Both the position numbers and the translations under genes were made by a program. Below, in pieces: positions 23,743 through 32,387 of a stretch of 64,000 nt of DNA (position 1 is the stretch's first letter; the number at the start of each line of letters is the position of its first letter). Below the pieces are notes generated by a model that had not been told where the DNA came from, ran no database searches, and saw only the letters and a list, made by a program, of their open reading frames with translations. The DNA lies in assembly GCA_900316525.1 (NCBI GenBank), contig ONDF01000017.1, forward strand, positions 1 to 64,000, written 5' to 3'. The DNA comes from an uncultured Bacteroidales bacterium. GTDB lineage: Bacteria > Bacteroidota > Bacteroidia > Bacteroidales > UBA932.

Positions 23743-23778
23743 GGTGGGATCAGTGTTTAGTGTTTTGTGCAAATGTAA

Positions 23779-25254
23779 CTATTTTTTCATTCTCTCGCGC
23801 CACAGCGTGGTCATATCTTCGAGGGTCTTTCCCTTGGTCTCCGGGACGAGCTTCCAGACGAAGAACGCCGCGAGCAGGCAGAAGAAGCAGTACATGCCGT
23901 AGGTGAACGCAGGACTCCAGGTGTACAGCGGCACGAAGGTGGAGCTCACGATGAAGTTCGAGATCCACTGGAAGGCGACCGCGATGGCCACGGCGGCGCC
24001 GCGAATCGTGTTCGGGAAGATCTCGGAGATGAGCACCCAGCAGATCGGACCCCAGGAGAACATGAACGAAGCGCTGTAGACCATCACGCTCACGACGCCG
24101 ATGATGCCGGGCACGCCCGGAACGGCGTCCGCCAGGGCCACGCCCAGGGCACCGAGGGCCATGCCCAGGGAACCGGTGATCAGCAGCGGCTTGCGGCCGA
24201 GCTTCTCCACCGTGAAGATCGCCACGAGGGTGAAGGTGATGTTGATCACGCCCATCAGCACGGTCTGGGTCATCGGATTGCCCATGCCCATGGATTCGAA
24301 GATGCGCGGGGCGAAGTACAGCACGGCGTTGATGCCGACGAACTGCTGGAACACGCTGAGCATGATGCCGACGAAGATGACGAGGGCGCCATAGGCCAGG
24401 AGCTTCTCCTTCTTCTCGATGACGGTGTTCTTGATGTCGTTCAGGATCTCGCGGGCCTTGGATTCGCCGTTGATGTTGGACAGGACCGTGAGGGCCTTCT
24501 CTTCCTGGCCGCTCATCGCGAGGTAACGCGGCGTTTCAGGGACGAGCAGGATCAGCAGGGTGAAGAGGCCGGCGGGCACCATCTCGGAGCCGAACATCAG
24601 GCGCCAGCCCGTGGTGACGGACCAGTTGGCGTCGGCGGCGAGGTCGCCGGCGTTGATGATCTGGTTCATGCCTTCGGCGAGGGACTCCATCTTCGGGGCG
24701 ATGTGGTCGCCGAGGATCATGAAGTTCACGAAGTACACGACGAGCTGACCGAAGATAATCGCGAACTGGTTCCAGGAGACGAGCGCGCCGCGCTTTTCGG
24801 CAGGAGCCACTTCGGCGATGTACATCGGGCAGATGGCGGAGGCCATGCCCACGCCGATGCCGCCGAGCACCCGGTACAGGTTGAAAGCCACGAGGAGGCC
24901 CTTGGAGGCGACGCCCTTGTCGAAGAACGCGAACTCCGGATAGTAGGAGCCCGCCGCGGACAGGAAGAAGCACACGCCTGCGATGAAGAGGCTCTTCTTG
25001 CGGCCGAACTTGCCGGCGAAGAGGCCGGAAAGGGCGGAGCCGATGATACAGCCGATCAGGGCGCTGGAGGACGTGAAGCCGTGCAGGGCGTTCGTGTAGG
25101 TGAAATCCTTCGCACCCATGAAGAACGCCTGCAAGCCACGCTCCGCACCGGAGATGACCGCCGTGTCGTAACCGAACAGCAGGCCTCCGAGGACGGCTAC
25201 AAGGACAATAGTAAACAGGTAGCCGGGGCTACCTGTTTGTCTGTAACTGGCCAT
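23779..25254 (-). CDS. xylE: D-xylose:H+ symporter (MFS sugar porter)
   Basis: 491 residues, 12 TM segments. Sugar-porter signatures: 'GGLLFGYDTAVISGAE' in TM1, 'GGIGVGMASAICPMYIAEVA' after TM4, 'PETPRYLAMSGQEEKAL' in the central loop, 'QQFVGINAVLYFAPRIFESM' in TM7 and 'PETKGKTLEDM' at the C-terminus. It imports xylose with protons across the inner membrane. It is the last gene of the xylose operon, 38 bp after xylA, in the same order as in other Bacteroides. A related sugar (arabinose) cannot be excluded, but the operon argues for xylose. Confidence 0.93.
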   Translation of the reverse strand: MASYRQTGSPGYLFTIVLVAVLGGLLFGYDTAVISGAERGLQAFFMGAKDFTYTNALHGFTSSSALIGCIIGSALSGLFAGKFGRKKSLFIAGVCFFLSAAGSYYPEFAFFDKGVASKGLLVAFNLYRVLGGIGVGMASAICPMYIAEVAPAEKRGALVSWNQFAIIFGQLVVYFVNFMILGDHIAPKMESLAEGMNQIINAGDLAADANWSVTTGWRLMFGSEMVPAGLFTLLILLVPETPRYLAMSGQEEKALTVLSNINGESKAREILNDIKNTVIEKKEKLLAYGALVIFVGIMLSVFQQFVGINAVLYFAPRIFESMGMGNPMTQTVLMGVINITFTLVAIFTVEKLGRKPLLITGSLGMALGALGVALADAVPGVPGIIGVVSVMVYSASFMFSWGPICWVLISEIFPNTIRGAAVAIAVAFQWISNFIVSSTFVPLYTWSPAFTYGMYCFFCLLAAFFVWKLVPETKGKTLEDMTTLWRERMKK

Positions 25255-25258
25255 ACCT

Positions 25259-25294
25259 TGTCATTCTGAGGAACAAAGTGACGTGGGAGTCTCT
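25259..25294. repeat. dispersed TGTCATTCTGAG...GTCTC element
   Basis: TGTCATTCTGAGGAAC to GGGAGTCTC resembles the element at 48541-48571 read in reverse (TGTCATTCCGAGCGAAGC...GGAATCTC). It lies in the gap between xylA and xylE. Confidence 0.5.
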
Positions 25295-26609
25295 ACTTCG
25301 CGTAGAGGTTCAGAAGGGTCTCGTAGAGCTCCTGCTTGCCGGATTCGGCCTTGACCTCACCGTTCGCCTTGGCATACTCGTAGAGTTCCTCGAGGGTGGC
25401 CTTGCCTTCCTCGAACTTCTTGCCGAGACCGCTGTCGAAGGAAGCGTAGCGCTTGGCGACCATCTCGCAGAGCGGGCTCTCCTCGATGACGGCGGCGGCG
25501 TTCAGCAGGGCGTGGGCCATGGCGTCCATCGCGCTGATGTGGGCGATGAAGATGTCCTCCGGGTCGGTGGAAGAGCGGCGGAGCTTGGCGTCGAAGTTGG
25601 TGCCGCCGTCCTTGAAGCCGCCGTTGCGGATGATCTGGATCATCGCCTGGGTGAGATCGTACGGATCCACCGGGAACTGGTCGGTATCCCAGCCGTTCTG
25701 GGCGTCGCCGCGGTTGGCGTCGATGCTGCCGAGGAAGCCGTTGTCGACCGCCACGGTGAGCTCGTGCTCGAAGGTGTGGCCGGCGAGGGTGGCGTGGTTC
25801 ACCTCGATGTTCACCTTGAAGTCCTTGTCCAGGCCGTTGGCGCGGAGGAAGCCGATCACGGTCTCCGTGTCCACGTCATACTGGTGCTTGGTGGGCTCCA
25901 TCGGCTTCGGCTCGATGAGGAAGGTGCCCTTGAAACCGTTGGCGCGGGCGTAGTCGCGGGCGGCGGTGAGCATCTTGGCGAGGTGGTCCTTCTCGCGCTG
26001 CATCTGGGTGTTCAGGAGGGTGTAGTAGCCTTCACGGCCGCCCCAGAACACGTAACCGGTGCCGCCGAGCTTGATGGTGGCGTCGATCGCGTTCTTGATC
26101 TGCAGGGCCGCGCGGGCGACGATGTCGAACTGCGGGTTCGTGGCGGCGCCGTTCATGTAGCGCTTGTTGCCGAACACGTTGGCCGTGCCCCAGAGGTTCT
26201 TGATGCCGGTCTCCTTCTGCTTCTCGACGAGGTAGTCGGTGATGTCCTTCATGCGGGCCTCGTACTCGGCGATGTCCTCGGTGTCCTCGACCAGGTCGAT
26301 GTCGTGGAAGCAGTAGTAGCCGATGCCGAGCTTCTGCATGATCTCGAAGCCGGCGTCAGCCTTCTGGCGGGCGCGGCAGTAGGGGCACTCGCCCTTGTCC
26401 CACTCGTAGGAACGGGTCTGGCCGCCGAACGGGTCGGCAGAAGCCTGGCCCAGGGTGTGCCACCAGGCCATCGCGAACTTGAACCAGTCCTTCATGGGCT
26501 TGCCCATGACGACGCGTTCGGCGTCATAGTAGTGGAACGCCATCGGGTTCTTGGATTCGACGCCCTCGAAGGGGATCTTCCCAATCTGCGGGAAATACTC
26601 TTTTGCCAT
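25293..26609 (-). CDS. xylA: xylose isomerase
   Basis: 438 residues, the usual length of class II xylose isomerases. Key segments: '[20 protein letters not shown]' with the active-site His and Asp, '[16 protein letters not shown]', '[17 protein letters not shown]' with metal-binding Glu and Lys, '[18 protein letters not shown]' and '[20 protein letters not shown]'. It converts D-xylose to D-xylulose in the cytoplasm with divalent metal. It lies 30 bp after xylB in the xylose operon. Confidence 0.98.
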   Translation of the reverse strand: MAKEYFPQIGKIPFEGVESKNPMAFHYYDAERVVMGKPMKDWFKFAMAWWHTLGQASADPFGGQTRSYEWDKGECPYCRARQKADAGFEIMQKLGIGYYCFHDIDLVEDTEDIAEYEARMKDITDYLVEKQKETGIKNLWGTANVFGNKRYMNGAATNPQFDIVARAALQIKNAIDATIKLGGTGYVFWGGREGYYTLLNTQMQREKDHLAKMLTAARDYARANGFKGTFLIEPKPMEPTKHQYDVDTETVIGFLRANGLDKDFKVNIEVNHATLAGHTFEHELTVAVDNGFLGSIDANRGDAQNGWDTDQFPVDPYDLTQAMIQIIRNGGFKDGGTNFDAKLRRSSTDPEDIFIAHISAMDAMAHALLNAAAVIEESPLCEMVAKRYASFDSGLGKKFEEGKATLEELYEYAKANGEVKAESGKQELYETLLNLYAK

Positions 26610-26639
26610 AATGTTTTGTGTTTTTAGGTGTTTATTGAT

Positions 26640-28133
26640 TTAAAGATTCGATTTCCATCTTTCGTAGGCTTCCTTGTACTCGGCCTCATGCGACGGGGTG
26701 ATGACGGCGAGCTTCTCCAGGGTGGCGAAAGCCTCGTTGTTGTCGCGGTAGATGCCCGCGCCGATGCCCGCGCCCTTGGCGGAACCCACGGAGCCGTCCG
26801 TGTCGTACAGCTCGATCGTGGCGCCGGACACGCCCGCGAGGGTGTCGCGGAAGATCGGGGAGAGGAACATGTTGGCCTTGCCGGCGTGGATCATCTTCAC
26901 CGGGATGCCCATCTTCTCCATGATCTCGATGCCGTACTGGAAGGAGAAGACGATGCCTTCCTGCGCGGCGCGCATCAGGTGCGCCTTGCCGTGGCGGTTG
27001 AAATTGACCCCGTGGATGCTGCAGCCGGTGTCCTTGTTCCCGAGCATGCGCTCCGCGCCGTTGCCGAAGGGGAGGATGGACACGCCGTCCGAGCCGATGG
27101 GGACGGAGGCGGCGACATTGTTCATGTCGGCATAGGAGATGCCTTCCGGGGCGACGTTGCGGCGGATCCAGGAGTTCAGGATGCCGGTGCCGTTGATGCA
27201 GAGGAGGACGCCCAGGCGGGTCTGTTCCGCCGTATGGTTCACGTGCGCGAAGGTGTTCACGCGGCTCTTCGGGTCATAGTTGATCGTGCCGTTCACGCCG
27301 TACACGACGCCGGAGGTGCCGGCGGTGGAGGCGATTTCGCCCGGGTTGAACACGTTCAGGGAGAGGGCGTTGTTGGGCTGGTCGCCGGCGCGGTAGGTGA
27401 CCGGGGTGCCGGGGGCGAGGCCCAGGACCTCCGCCGCTTCCTTCGTCAGGTTGCCCTGCTGGCCGAAGGTGGGACGGATCTGCGGGATGAGGTTCGGGTC
27501 GAAGCCGAACTGGTCCAGCAGGCGGTCGGACACCTTGTTCTCGCGGAAATCCCAGAAGATGCCCTCGGACAGGCCGCTGACGGTGGTGCACACCGTGTCG
27601 GTCAGGCGCATGGCGATGTAGTCGCCCGGGAGCATGATCTTGTTGATGCGCTCATACAGCTGGGGCTCGTTCTTCTTCACCCAGGCGAGTTTCGCGGCGG
27701 TGAAGTTGCCGGGGTTGTTCAGCAGGTGGTCCAGGCACCAGTCGGCGCCCAGGGCCCCGAAGGCGTTGTTGCCGTAGGGGACGGCGCGGGAGTCGCACCA
27801 GATGATGGACGGGCGCAGGACATTGCGGTCCTTGTCCACGCACACGAGGCCGTGCATCTGGTAGGAGATGCCGATGGCCTTGATGTCGGCGGGGGAGAAG
27901 GCCTTGCTCTGCAGGGTGGCCTTGCTGCGGACCTGCTCCAGGATGTCGGCGGTGGCGAGTTTCAGGTTGGCCCACCACATGGCCGGGTCCTGCTCGGCGA
28001 AGCCGGGCTGCTTGGACATGATGGGCGCCTCGCTCTTCGGATAGAAGGCGGTGGCCACGCACTTGCCGGTCTCGACGCTCACGAGGCTGGCCTTGACGGA
28101 AGAACTTCCGACGTCGTAACCAAGAAGATACAT
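26640..28133 (-). CDS. xylB: xylulokinase
   Basis: 497 residues, FGGY carbohydrate-kinase family. The N-terminal phosphate loop is 'LLGYDVGSSSVKASLVSVET'; 'GLVCVDKDRNVLRPSIIWCD' and 'AGDQPNNALSLNVFNPGEIA' followed by a 'GTSGVVYGV' turn match xylulokinases. It phosphorylates D-xylulose with ATP to xylulose 5-phosphate for the pentose phosphate pathway. It starts 2 bp after the stop of the regulator gene and is followed by xylA. Confidence 0.97.
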   Translation of the reverse strand: MYLLGYDVGSSSVKASLVSVETGKCVATAFYPKSEAPIMSKQPGFAEQDPAMWWANLKLATADILEQVRSKATLQSKAFSPADIKAIGISYQMHGLVCVDKDRNVLRPSIIWCDSRAVPYGNNAFGALGADWCLDHLLNNPGNFTAAKLAWVKKNEPQLYERINKIMLPGDYIAMRLTDTVCTTVSGLSEGIFWDFRENKVSDRLLDQFGFDPNLIPQIRPTFGQQGNLTKEAAEVLGLAPGTPVTYRAGDQPNNALSLNVFNPGEIASTAGTSGVVYGVNGTINYDPKSRVNTFAHVNHTAEQTRLGVLLCINGTGILNSWIRRNVAPEGISYADMNNVAASVPIGSDGVSILPFGNGAERMLGNKDTGCSIHGVNFNRHGKAHLMRAAQEGIVFSFQYGIEIMEKMGIPVKMIHAGKANMFLSPIFRDTLAGVSGATIELYDTDGSVGSAKGAGIGAGIYRDNNEAFATLEKLAVITPSHEAEYKEAYERWKSNL

Positions 28134-28135
28134 GT

Positions 28136-28861
28136 TTAGAGTCTGGATTTATTGTAGATATTCTTGTCGAAACGGTAGAACCGCGCGGCGCGGTGGGAGA
28201 CGCCCTTCTCGCGCTCGTCCAGGGCGACGAGATACGGCATCTGGGTCATCTTCTTGTAGAAGTTGGCCGGGTCCAGGCGCTTGCCGAAGACCACCTCGTA
28301 GAGGTTCCGCAGCTGGGTGACGGTGAACTTGCGGGGCAGGAGGTCGTACAGGATGGACGGGTCCATCGAGGCGAGGGCCCGCAGGTGCTCCAGGGCGTGC
28401 GCGATGATGTCGTTGTGGTCGAAGGCCAGGGGCGGGATCGCGTCGACGGGAACCCAGAGGGCCTCGGTGCTTTCCAGGTCGCGGCTGTTGCCCCGGCCGA
28501 TCTTCACGAGGGCCATGTAGGCCACCGTGACGATGCGGTGCACGTGGGCTTTCTGCGCGTGCTCCAGCCAGTGGACGTCCTTGGGGTCCTTGGTCCGGTT
28601 GATGGAACCGAAGGACTGGAACTGTACGAGCGGGATGTTCTTCAGGCCGGTGAGTTCGGTAAGGACGCGCCGGGCGGCGTCGTCCAGTTCTTCATTGTCC
28701 AAGATCAGGCTGCCGGGGAGCTTCATGTCGTGGAAGGCCTGGCCGTCCTCGATGCCCGTGCGCCGGATTAGGAGCACCTCCAGCCGCGTCCCGTTGAAGC
28801 CGAGCACTGCGCAGTCGACTGAAAGGTGAATTTTAGCTAGTCCGTTGTCCATAGAGATCAA
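28136..28861 (-). CDS. NUDIX-domain transcriptional regulator of xylose use (XylR/AraR type)
   Basis: 241 residues. Residues about 8-145 form a NUDIX fold, with a Nudix box (normally GX5EX7REUXEEXGU) that is degenerate: 'GSLILDNEELDDAARRVLTE' then 'LTG'. Loss of catalytic Glu residues suits a sugar-binding rather than hydrolase role. Residues about 155-225 carry a winged helix ('LRNLYEVVFGKRLDPANFYK'). Regulators of this layout control xylose and arabinose genes in Bacteroides. It is the first gene of the xylose operon, so it is autoregulated if the promoter at 28880-28887 is its target. Confidence 0.9.
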   Translation of the reverse strand: MISMDNGLAKIHLSVDCAVLGFNGTRLEVLLIRRTGIEDGQAFHDMKLPGSLILDNEELDDAARRVLTELTGLKNIPLVQFQSFGSINRTKDPKDVHWLEHAQKAHVHRIVTVAYMALVKIGRGNSRDLESTEALWVPVDAIPPLAFDHNDIIAHALEHLRALASMDPSILYDLLPRKFTVTQLRNLYEVVFGKRLDPANFYKKMTQMPYLVALDEREKGVSHRAARFYRFDKNIYNKSRL

Positions 28862-28879
28862 TTGGTCTTAGTACAGACA

Positions 28880-28887
28880 CAAATGTA
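28880..28887 (-). promoter_or_regulatory. -7 box of the xylose operon
   Basis: CAAATGTA on the plus strand is TACATTTG on the minus strand, 19 bp before the regulator start, with a T-rich -33 region upstream. The operator of the NUDIX regulator is expected nearby in 28862-28990, an AT-rich gap with no other clear signal. Confidence 0.65.
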
Positions 28888-29012
28888 GCAAATTAATTAC
28901 AAGAAACAAAAACTTTTTTCAATATTTTTTGTAACTCATTGATAATCAACGTGTGTTAAATTGTGCTTCCTACAATTTGAAGGATATGTTTCGCCCTGTC
29001 CCTTTTTTTGCG

Positions 29013-29020
29013 TAACTTTG
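29013..29020 (+). promoter_or_regulatory. -7 box for tRNA-Pro
   Basis: TAACTTTG, 14 bp before the tRNA, with a CTTTTTTTG -33-like run upstream. Confidence 0.65.
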
Positions 29021-29033
29021 CCCCCGACTTTCC

Positions 29034-29107
29034 CGGGGTGTGGCGCAGTTGGCTAGCGCATCTGGTTTGGGACCAGAGGGTCGTGTGTTCGAGTCACATC
29101 ACCCCGA
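29034..29107 (+). tRNA. tRNA-Pro(TGG)
   Basis: Acceptor CGGGGTG (29034-29040) pairs with CACCCCG (29100-29106); discriminator A29107; CCA not encoded. Anticodon loop TTTGGGA gives TGG. D-loop and T-arm (GTTCGAGTC) are standard; 74 nt. Confidence 0.95.
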
Positions 29108-29110
29108 CAG

Positions 29111-29139
29111 GAAAAAGCCGGGCATGACCCGGCTTTTTC
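29111..29139 (+). terminator. intrinsic terminator after tRNA-Pro
   Basis: Stem GAAAAAGCCGGG (29111-29122) with CCCGGCTTTTTC (29128-29139); 12 bp with T-run inside the 3' arm. Confidence 0.8.
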
Positions 29140-29156
29140 CGTTTGCCTCTTTTTCG

Positions 29157-29164
29157 TAACTTTG
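29157..29164 (+). promoter_or_regulatory. -7 box 4 bp from the ATG of the phosphatase gene
   Basis: TAACTTTG ends at 29164 and the ATG begins at 29169, so the transcript probably starts at or next to the ATG. Confidence 0.6.
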
Positions 29165-29168
29165 TAGT

Positions 29169-29954
29169 ATGGACATTCAGCAAATCATCGAGATCGTCCG
29201 GGAAGCGGGGACGCTGATGGACCGGACGGGAGGGTTCGAGGTGCACGATAAGGGCGCCCGGGAGAATATCGTCACGTCGTCGGACGTGGCGGTGCAGCAT
29301 TTCCTGACGCGGAAGCTGTCGGCGCTGCTGCCCGGGAGCGGGTTCCTGTGCGAGGAGGAGGATTTCGCCGATACGGCCCACGAGGCCGTGTGGATCATCG
29401 ACCCCATCGACGGGACGGCCAACTACGCTCGCGGGAACGAGAACTGCTGCATCAGCGTGGCGCTGGCGCGGGGCGGCGAGCTGGCCATGGGCGTGGTTTA
29501 CAGCCCATGGCGGGGCGAGCTTTATTCGGCCGAGAAGGGGCGTGGAGCCTTCTGTAACGGGAAGCCCATCCACGTATCGGACCGGACCTACGAGCGGGGT
29601 CTCCTCTTCACGGCGATGTCCACCTACCGGAAGGACCTGGCCCGCAGCTGCAGCGACATCATCTACGACATCTATATGGAATGCAACGACGTGCGCCGGA
29701 CCGGCTCCGCCGCCGTCGAGCTGTGCCTGATGGCCGCCGGCTTTGCCGAGCTCTATTTCGAGATGCGGCTGATGCCCTGGGACTACGCGGCGGCGAGCCT
29801 CATCCTGCTGGAGGCGGGCGGCGCCGCCTGCGATTTCACGGGCGCCTTCCCTTCGCTGTACAAGCCGTCGATGTTCATCGCCGCGAACACGCGCGAGCAT
29901 TGCGAGCGCCTCTTGGCAACCGTTCACAAGCATCTGGATCAAGTGCCTTATTGA
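29169..29954 (+). CDS. inositol-monophosphatase family phosphatase
   Basis: 261 residues. Metal-site motifs of the Mg-dependent, Li-sensitive phosphatases: Glu in 'FLCEEEDFAD', 'WIIDPIDGTANYARG' (DPIDGT) and 'MPWDYAAASLILLEAGG' (WDxAA). It removes phosphate from inositol phosphates or related sugar phosphates; a 3'(2'),5'-bisphosphate nucleotidase (CysQ) role is also possible, and the motifs do not separate these. Its stop (TGA 29952-29954) overlaps a possible TTG start of the polymerase gene, so the two are translationally coupled. Confidence 0.9.
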   Translation: MDIQQIIEIVREAGTLMDRTGGFEVHDKGARENIVTSSDVAVQHFLTRKLSALLPGSGFLCEEEDFADTAHEAVWIIDPIDGTANYARGNENCCISVALARGGELAMGVVYSPWRGELYSAEKGRGAFCNGKPIHVSDRTYERGLLFTAMSTYRKDLARSCSDIIYDIYMECNDVRRTGSAAVELCLMAAGFAELYFEMRLMPWDYAAASLILLEAGGAACDFTGAFPSLYKPSMFIAANTREHCERLLATVHKHLDQVPY

Positions 29955-29956
29955 CC

Positions 29957-31255
29957 TTGTCCCGCGTCATTTTCCATATCGACGTGAACTCCGCCTTCCT
30001 CAGCTGGACGGCGGTGAAGATCGTCATGGAAGGGGGGCAGGACATCCGGGAGGTGCCGTCGGTCGTGTCGGGAGACCCGAGCGACCGGCGGAGTATCATC
30101 GCGGCCGCGTCGATGCCCGCCAAGAAGATGGGCATCCGGGCGGCGATGCCGGTGACGATGGCGCTGCGGAAGTGCCCGCAGCTGGTCATCGTCCGCGGCG
30201 ACTGGGAGTGGTACAAGCGCTGCTCCGAGGGCTTCATCGCCATCTGCCGGAGCTATTCGCCGGTGCTGCAGCAGTTTTCCATCGACGAGTGCTTCCTGGA
30301 CATGAGCCTCCGGTGCGGGGGCCGCGACCCCGTGGACATCGCCACCCGTCTCAAGGACGAGATCAAGTCCCGCCTGGGGTTCACGGTCAATGTCGGGGTG
30401 GGCCCGAACAAACTGCTGGCGAAGATGGCCTCGGACTTCGAGAAGCCGGACAAGGTCCATACTCTCTGGGAGCACGAGGTCCGCGAGAAGATGTGGCCCC
30501 TGGGCGTGCGGGACCTGCTCTGGGTCGGGAAGAAGACCGAGGAGCGGCTCATCGCCTACGGCATCCGCACGATCGGGGACCTGGCCCGCCTGAGCGTGGG
30601 CCAGCTCACCCGTATCGTGGGCCAGAAGTTCGCCGCGCAGCTGCACGAGAACGCGAACGGCCGGGACGACTCCCCGGTGGAGACGGAAATCCAGGAAGCC
30701 AAGAGCTACAGCGCGGAGCGGACTTTCGCCAAAGACCTCTCCGACCCGAAGGACATCGACCGGGCCCTCTTCAACGTGGCCTGCATCGTCGCTCACCGCA
30801 TCCGCCGCGACGGCTTCCGCGCCTCGACCGTGTCGATGTTCGTCAAGTACACGGACTTTTCCGTCGCCCAGAAGCAGTGCCAGACCGGCCAGCCCACGGA
30901 CATCACCGCCGTCATCCTGAACGAGGCCCGGCGGATGCTCGCCGAAGTCTGGGACGGCGTGACGCCCCTCCGCCAGGTGGGCCTCGGCGTCTCCAAGCTC
31001 ACCCACGAAACCGTGGAGCAAATGTCCCTCTTCGAGGACCCGAAAATGGAATTCTACCGCGAATGGGACCGCCAGTACGACGCCGCCCGCGCCCAATCCG
31101 AAGACGCCCGCCTCCTCGCCTACGAGCGGAAGAACCCTTCCGACCCCGAGGTTGCAAATGTGGAGGGGAAAGCGTATCTTTGTGATGCTGACCACTTGAA
31201 AAAGAATAATTTACAAGATACAGATGGAACGTCCGCTATCCTATGGACGAAATAG
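29957..31255 (+). CDS. dinB: DNA polymerase IV (Y-family translesion polymerase)
   Basis: 432 residues if TTG 29957 is the start (L/M-S-R-V-I-F-H-I-D); TTG 29951, overlapping the previous stop, would add two. The conserved start 'IFHIDVNSAFLSW' holds the first catalytic Asp; 'QQFSIDECFLDMS' holds the SIDE(C/A)-type Asp-Glu; 'GVGPNKLLAKMASDFEKPD' and 'LWVGKKTEERLIAYGIRTIG' follow, then the little-finger domain. It copies past DNA lesions with low fidelity. The tail 'MSLFEDPKM' resembles a clamp-binding motif. Its last codons overlap the promoter of the next gene (31175-31182). Confidence 0.93.
   Translation: MSRVIFHIDVNSAFLSWTAVKIVMEGGQDIREVPSVVSGDPSDRRSIIAAASMPAKKMGIRAAMPVTMALRKCPQLVIVRGDWEWYKRCSEGFIAICRSYSPVLQQFSIDECFLDMSLRCGGRDPVDIATRLKDEIKSRLGFTVNVGVGPNKLLAKMASDFEKPDKVHTLWEHEVREKMWPLGVRDLLWVGKKTEERLIAYGIRTIGDLARLSVGQLTRIVGQKFAAQLHENANGRDDSPVETEIQEAKSYSAERTFAKDLSDPKDIDRALFNVACIVAHRIRRDGFRASTVSMFVKYTDFSVAQKQCQTGQPTDITAVILNEARRMLAEVWDGVTPLRQVGLGVSKLTHETVEQMSLFEDPKMEFYREWDRQYDAARAQSEDARLLAYERKNPSDPEVANVEGKAYLCDADHLKKNNLQDTDGTSAILWTK
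31175..31182 (+). promoter_or_regulatory. -7 box inside the dinB 3' end, for the epimerase gene
   Basis: TATCTTTG, 80 bp before ATG 31263. It gives the epimerase its own transcript. Confidence 0.6.
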
Positions 31256-31262
31256 ATTGGAA

Positions 31263-32366
31263 ATGAAAAGAAAAGCACTGTTCATCGGCGGCACCGGCAC
31301 GATCAGTACCGCCATCACCGCGCAGCTGGCCGCGGAAGGGGAGTGGGAGCTCACGCTCCTGAACCGGGGGACCCGGAGCGCCCAGGTCCCTGCCAACGTG
31401 AAGGTCCTGAAGGCCGACATCAACGACGAGGCGGCCGTGGAGAAGCTCCTCGAGGGCACGCAGTGGGACTGCGTGTGCGATTTCATCGGCTTTGTCCCGG
31501 CCCAGGTGGAGCGCGACTGGCGGCTCTTCCGCGGGCGGACGAAGCAGTACATGTACATCAGCAGCGCATCGGCCTACCAGAAGCCGCTCGCGAGCCCCGT
31601 CATCACGGAAGGCACGCCGCTGGTGAACCCGTACTGGGAGTACTCCCGCAACAAGATCGCCTGTGAGGACTTCCTGATGGGCAAGTGCCGCGAGGAAGGC
31701 TATCCGGTGACGATCATCCGCCCGTCGCACACCTACGGCGACTGGTCCGTGCCGCTCGGGGTCCACGGGGACAACGGCTCCTGGCAGGTGCTCAAGCGGA
31801 TGCTCGAGGGCAAGCCCGTGATCATCCACGGCGACGGCACGACCCTGTGGACCCTCACGCACAACACGGACTTCGCGAAGGGGTTCGTGGGCCTGATGGG
31901 CAATCCCCACGCGATCGGGGACGTGTTCCACATCACTTCCGACGACACCCTGACCTGGAACCAGATCTACCAGACCATTGCGGACGCGCTGAACGTGCCC
32001 CTGAAGGCGGTCCACGTGTCCTCGGAGTTCCTGGATGCGGTCGGCCCGTACGATTACCGCGGCGGGCTCCTCGGCGACAAGGCCAACACGGTCCTGTTCG
32101 ACAACCGCAAGCTCAAGCGCGCGGTGCCGGGCTTCAAGGCCACGGTCCGCTTCGACCAGGGGGTGCGCCGGACCATCGGCTACATCTTGGCCCATCCGGA
32201 ATGCCAGCAGGAGGATCCGGCCTTCGACGCCTGGTGCGACCGCGTGATCGCGGCGGTGGAGGCCGCGAAGGCTTCGCTCCGCTGGCGGTTCGTCCGCCGA
32301 AACGGTTGTTTCATCGGGAAATCCGCGCCTCCGGCGTCGGGTCTCCCGTTTTTTTCGTACCTTTAA
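31263..32366 (+). CDS. NAD-dependent epimerase/dehydratase (extended SDR family)
   Basis: 367 residues from ATG 31263. The Rossmann turn 'LFIGGTGTISTAITAQLA' near the N-terminus binds NAD(P). The catalytic Tyr-x-x-x-Lys is 'YWEYSRNKIACED' (YSRNK). 'YPVTIIRPSHTYGDWSVP' is the usual 'xxRPxxxYG' segment. The protein resembles plant CSP41/atypical SDRs that act on sugar nucleotides or bind RNA; the substrate is not known. It starts 7 bp after the dinB stop and ends 21 bp before the first GH13 gene. Confidence 0.9.
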   Translation: MKRKALFIGGTGTISTAITAQLAAEGEWELTLLNRGTRSAQVPANVKVLKADINDEAAVEKLLEGTQWDCVCDFIGFVPAQVERDWRLFRGRTKQYMYISSASAYQKPLASPVITEGTPLVNPYWEYSRNKIACEDFLMGKCREEGYPVTIIRPSHTYGDWSVPLGVHGDNGSWQVLKRMLEGKPVIIHGDGTTLWTLTHNTDFAKGFVGLMGNPHAIGDVFHITSDDTLTWNQIYQTIADALNVPLKAVHVSSEFLDAVGPYDYRGGLLGDKANTVLFDNRKLKRAVPGFKATVRFDQGVRRTIGYILAHPECQQEDPAFDAWCDRVIAAVEAAKASLRWRFVRRNGCFIGKSAPPASGLPFFSYL

Positions 32367-32387
32367 CCCGATTAATAACACGCACGT

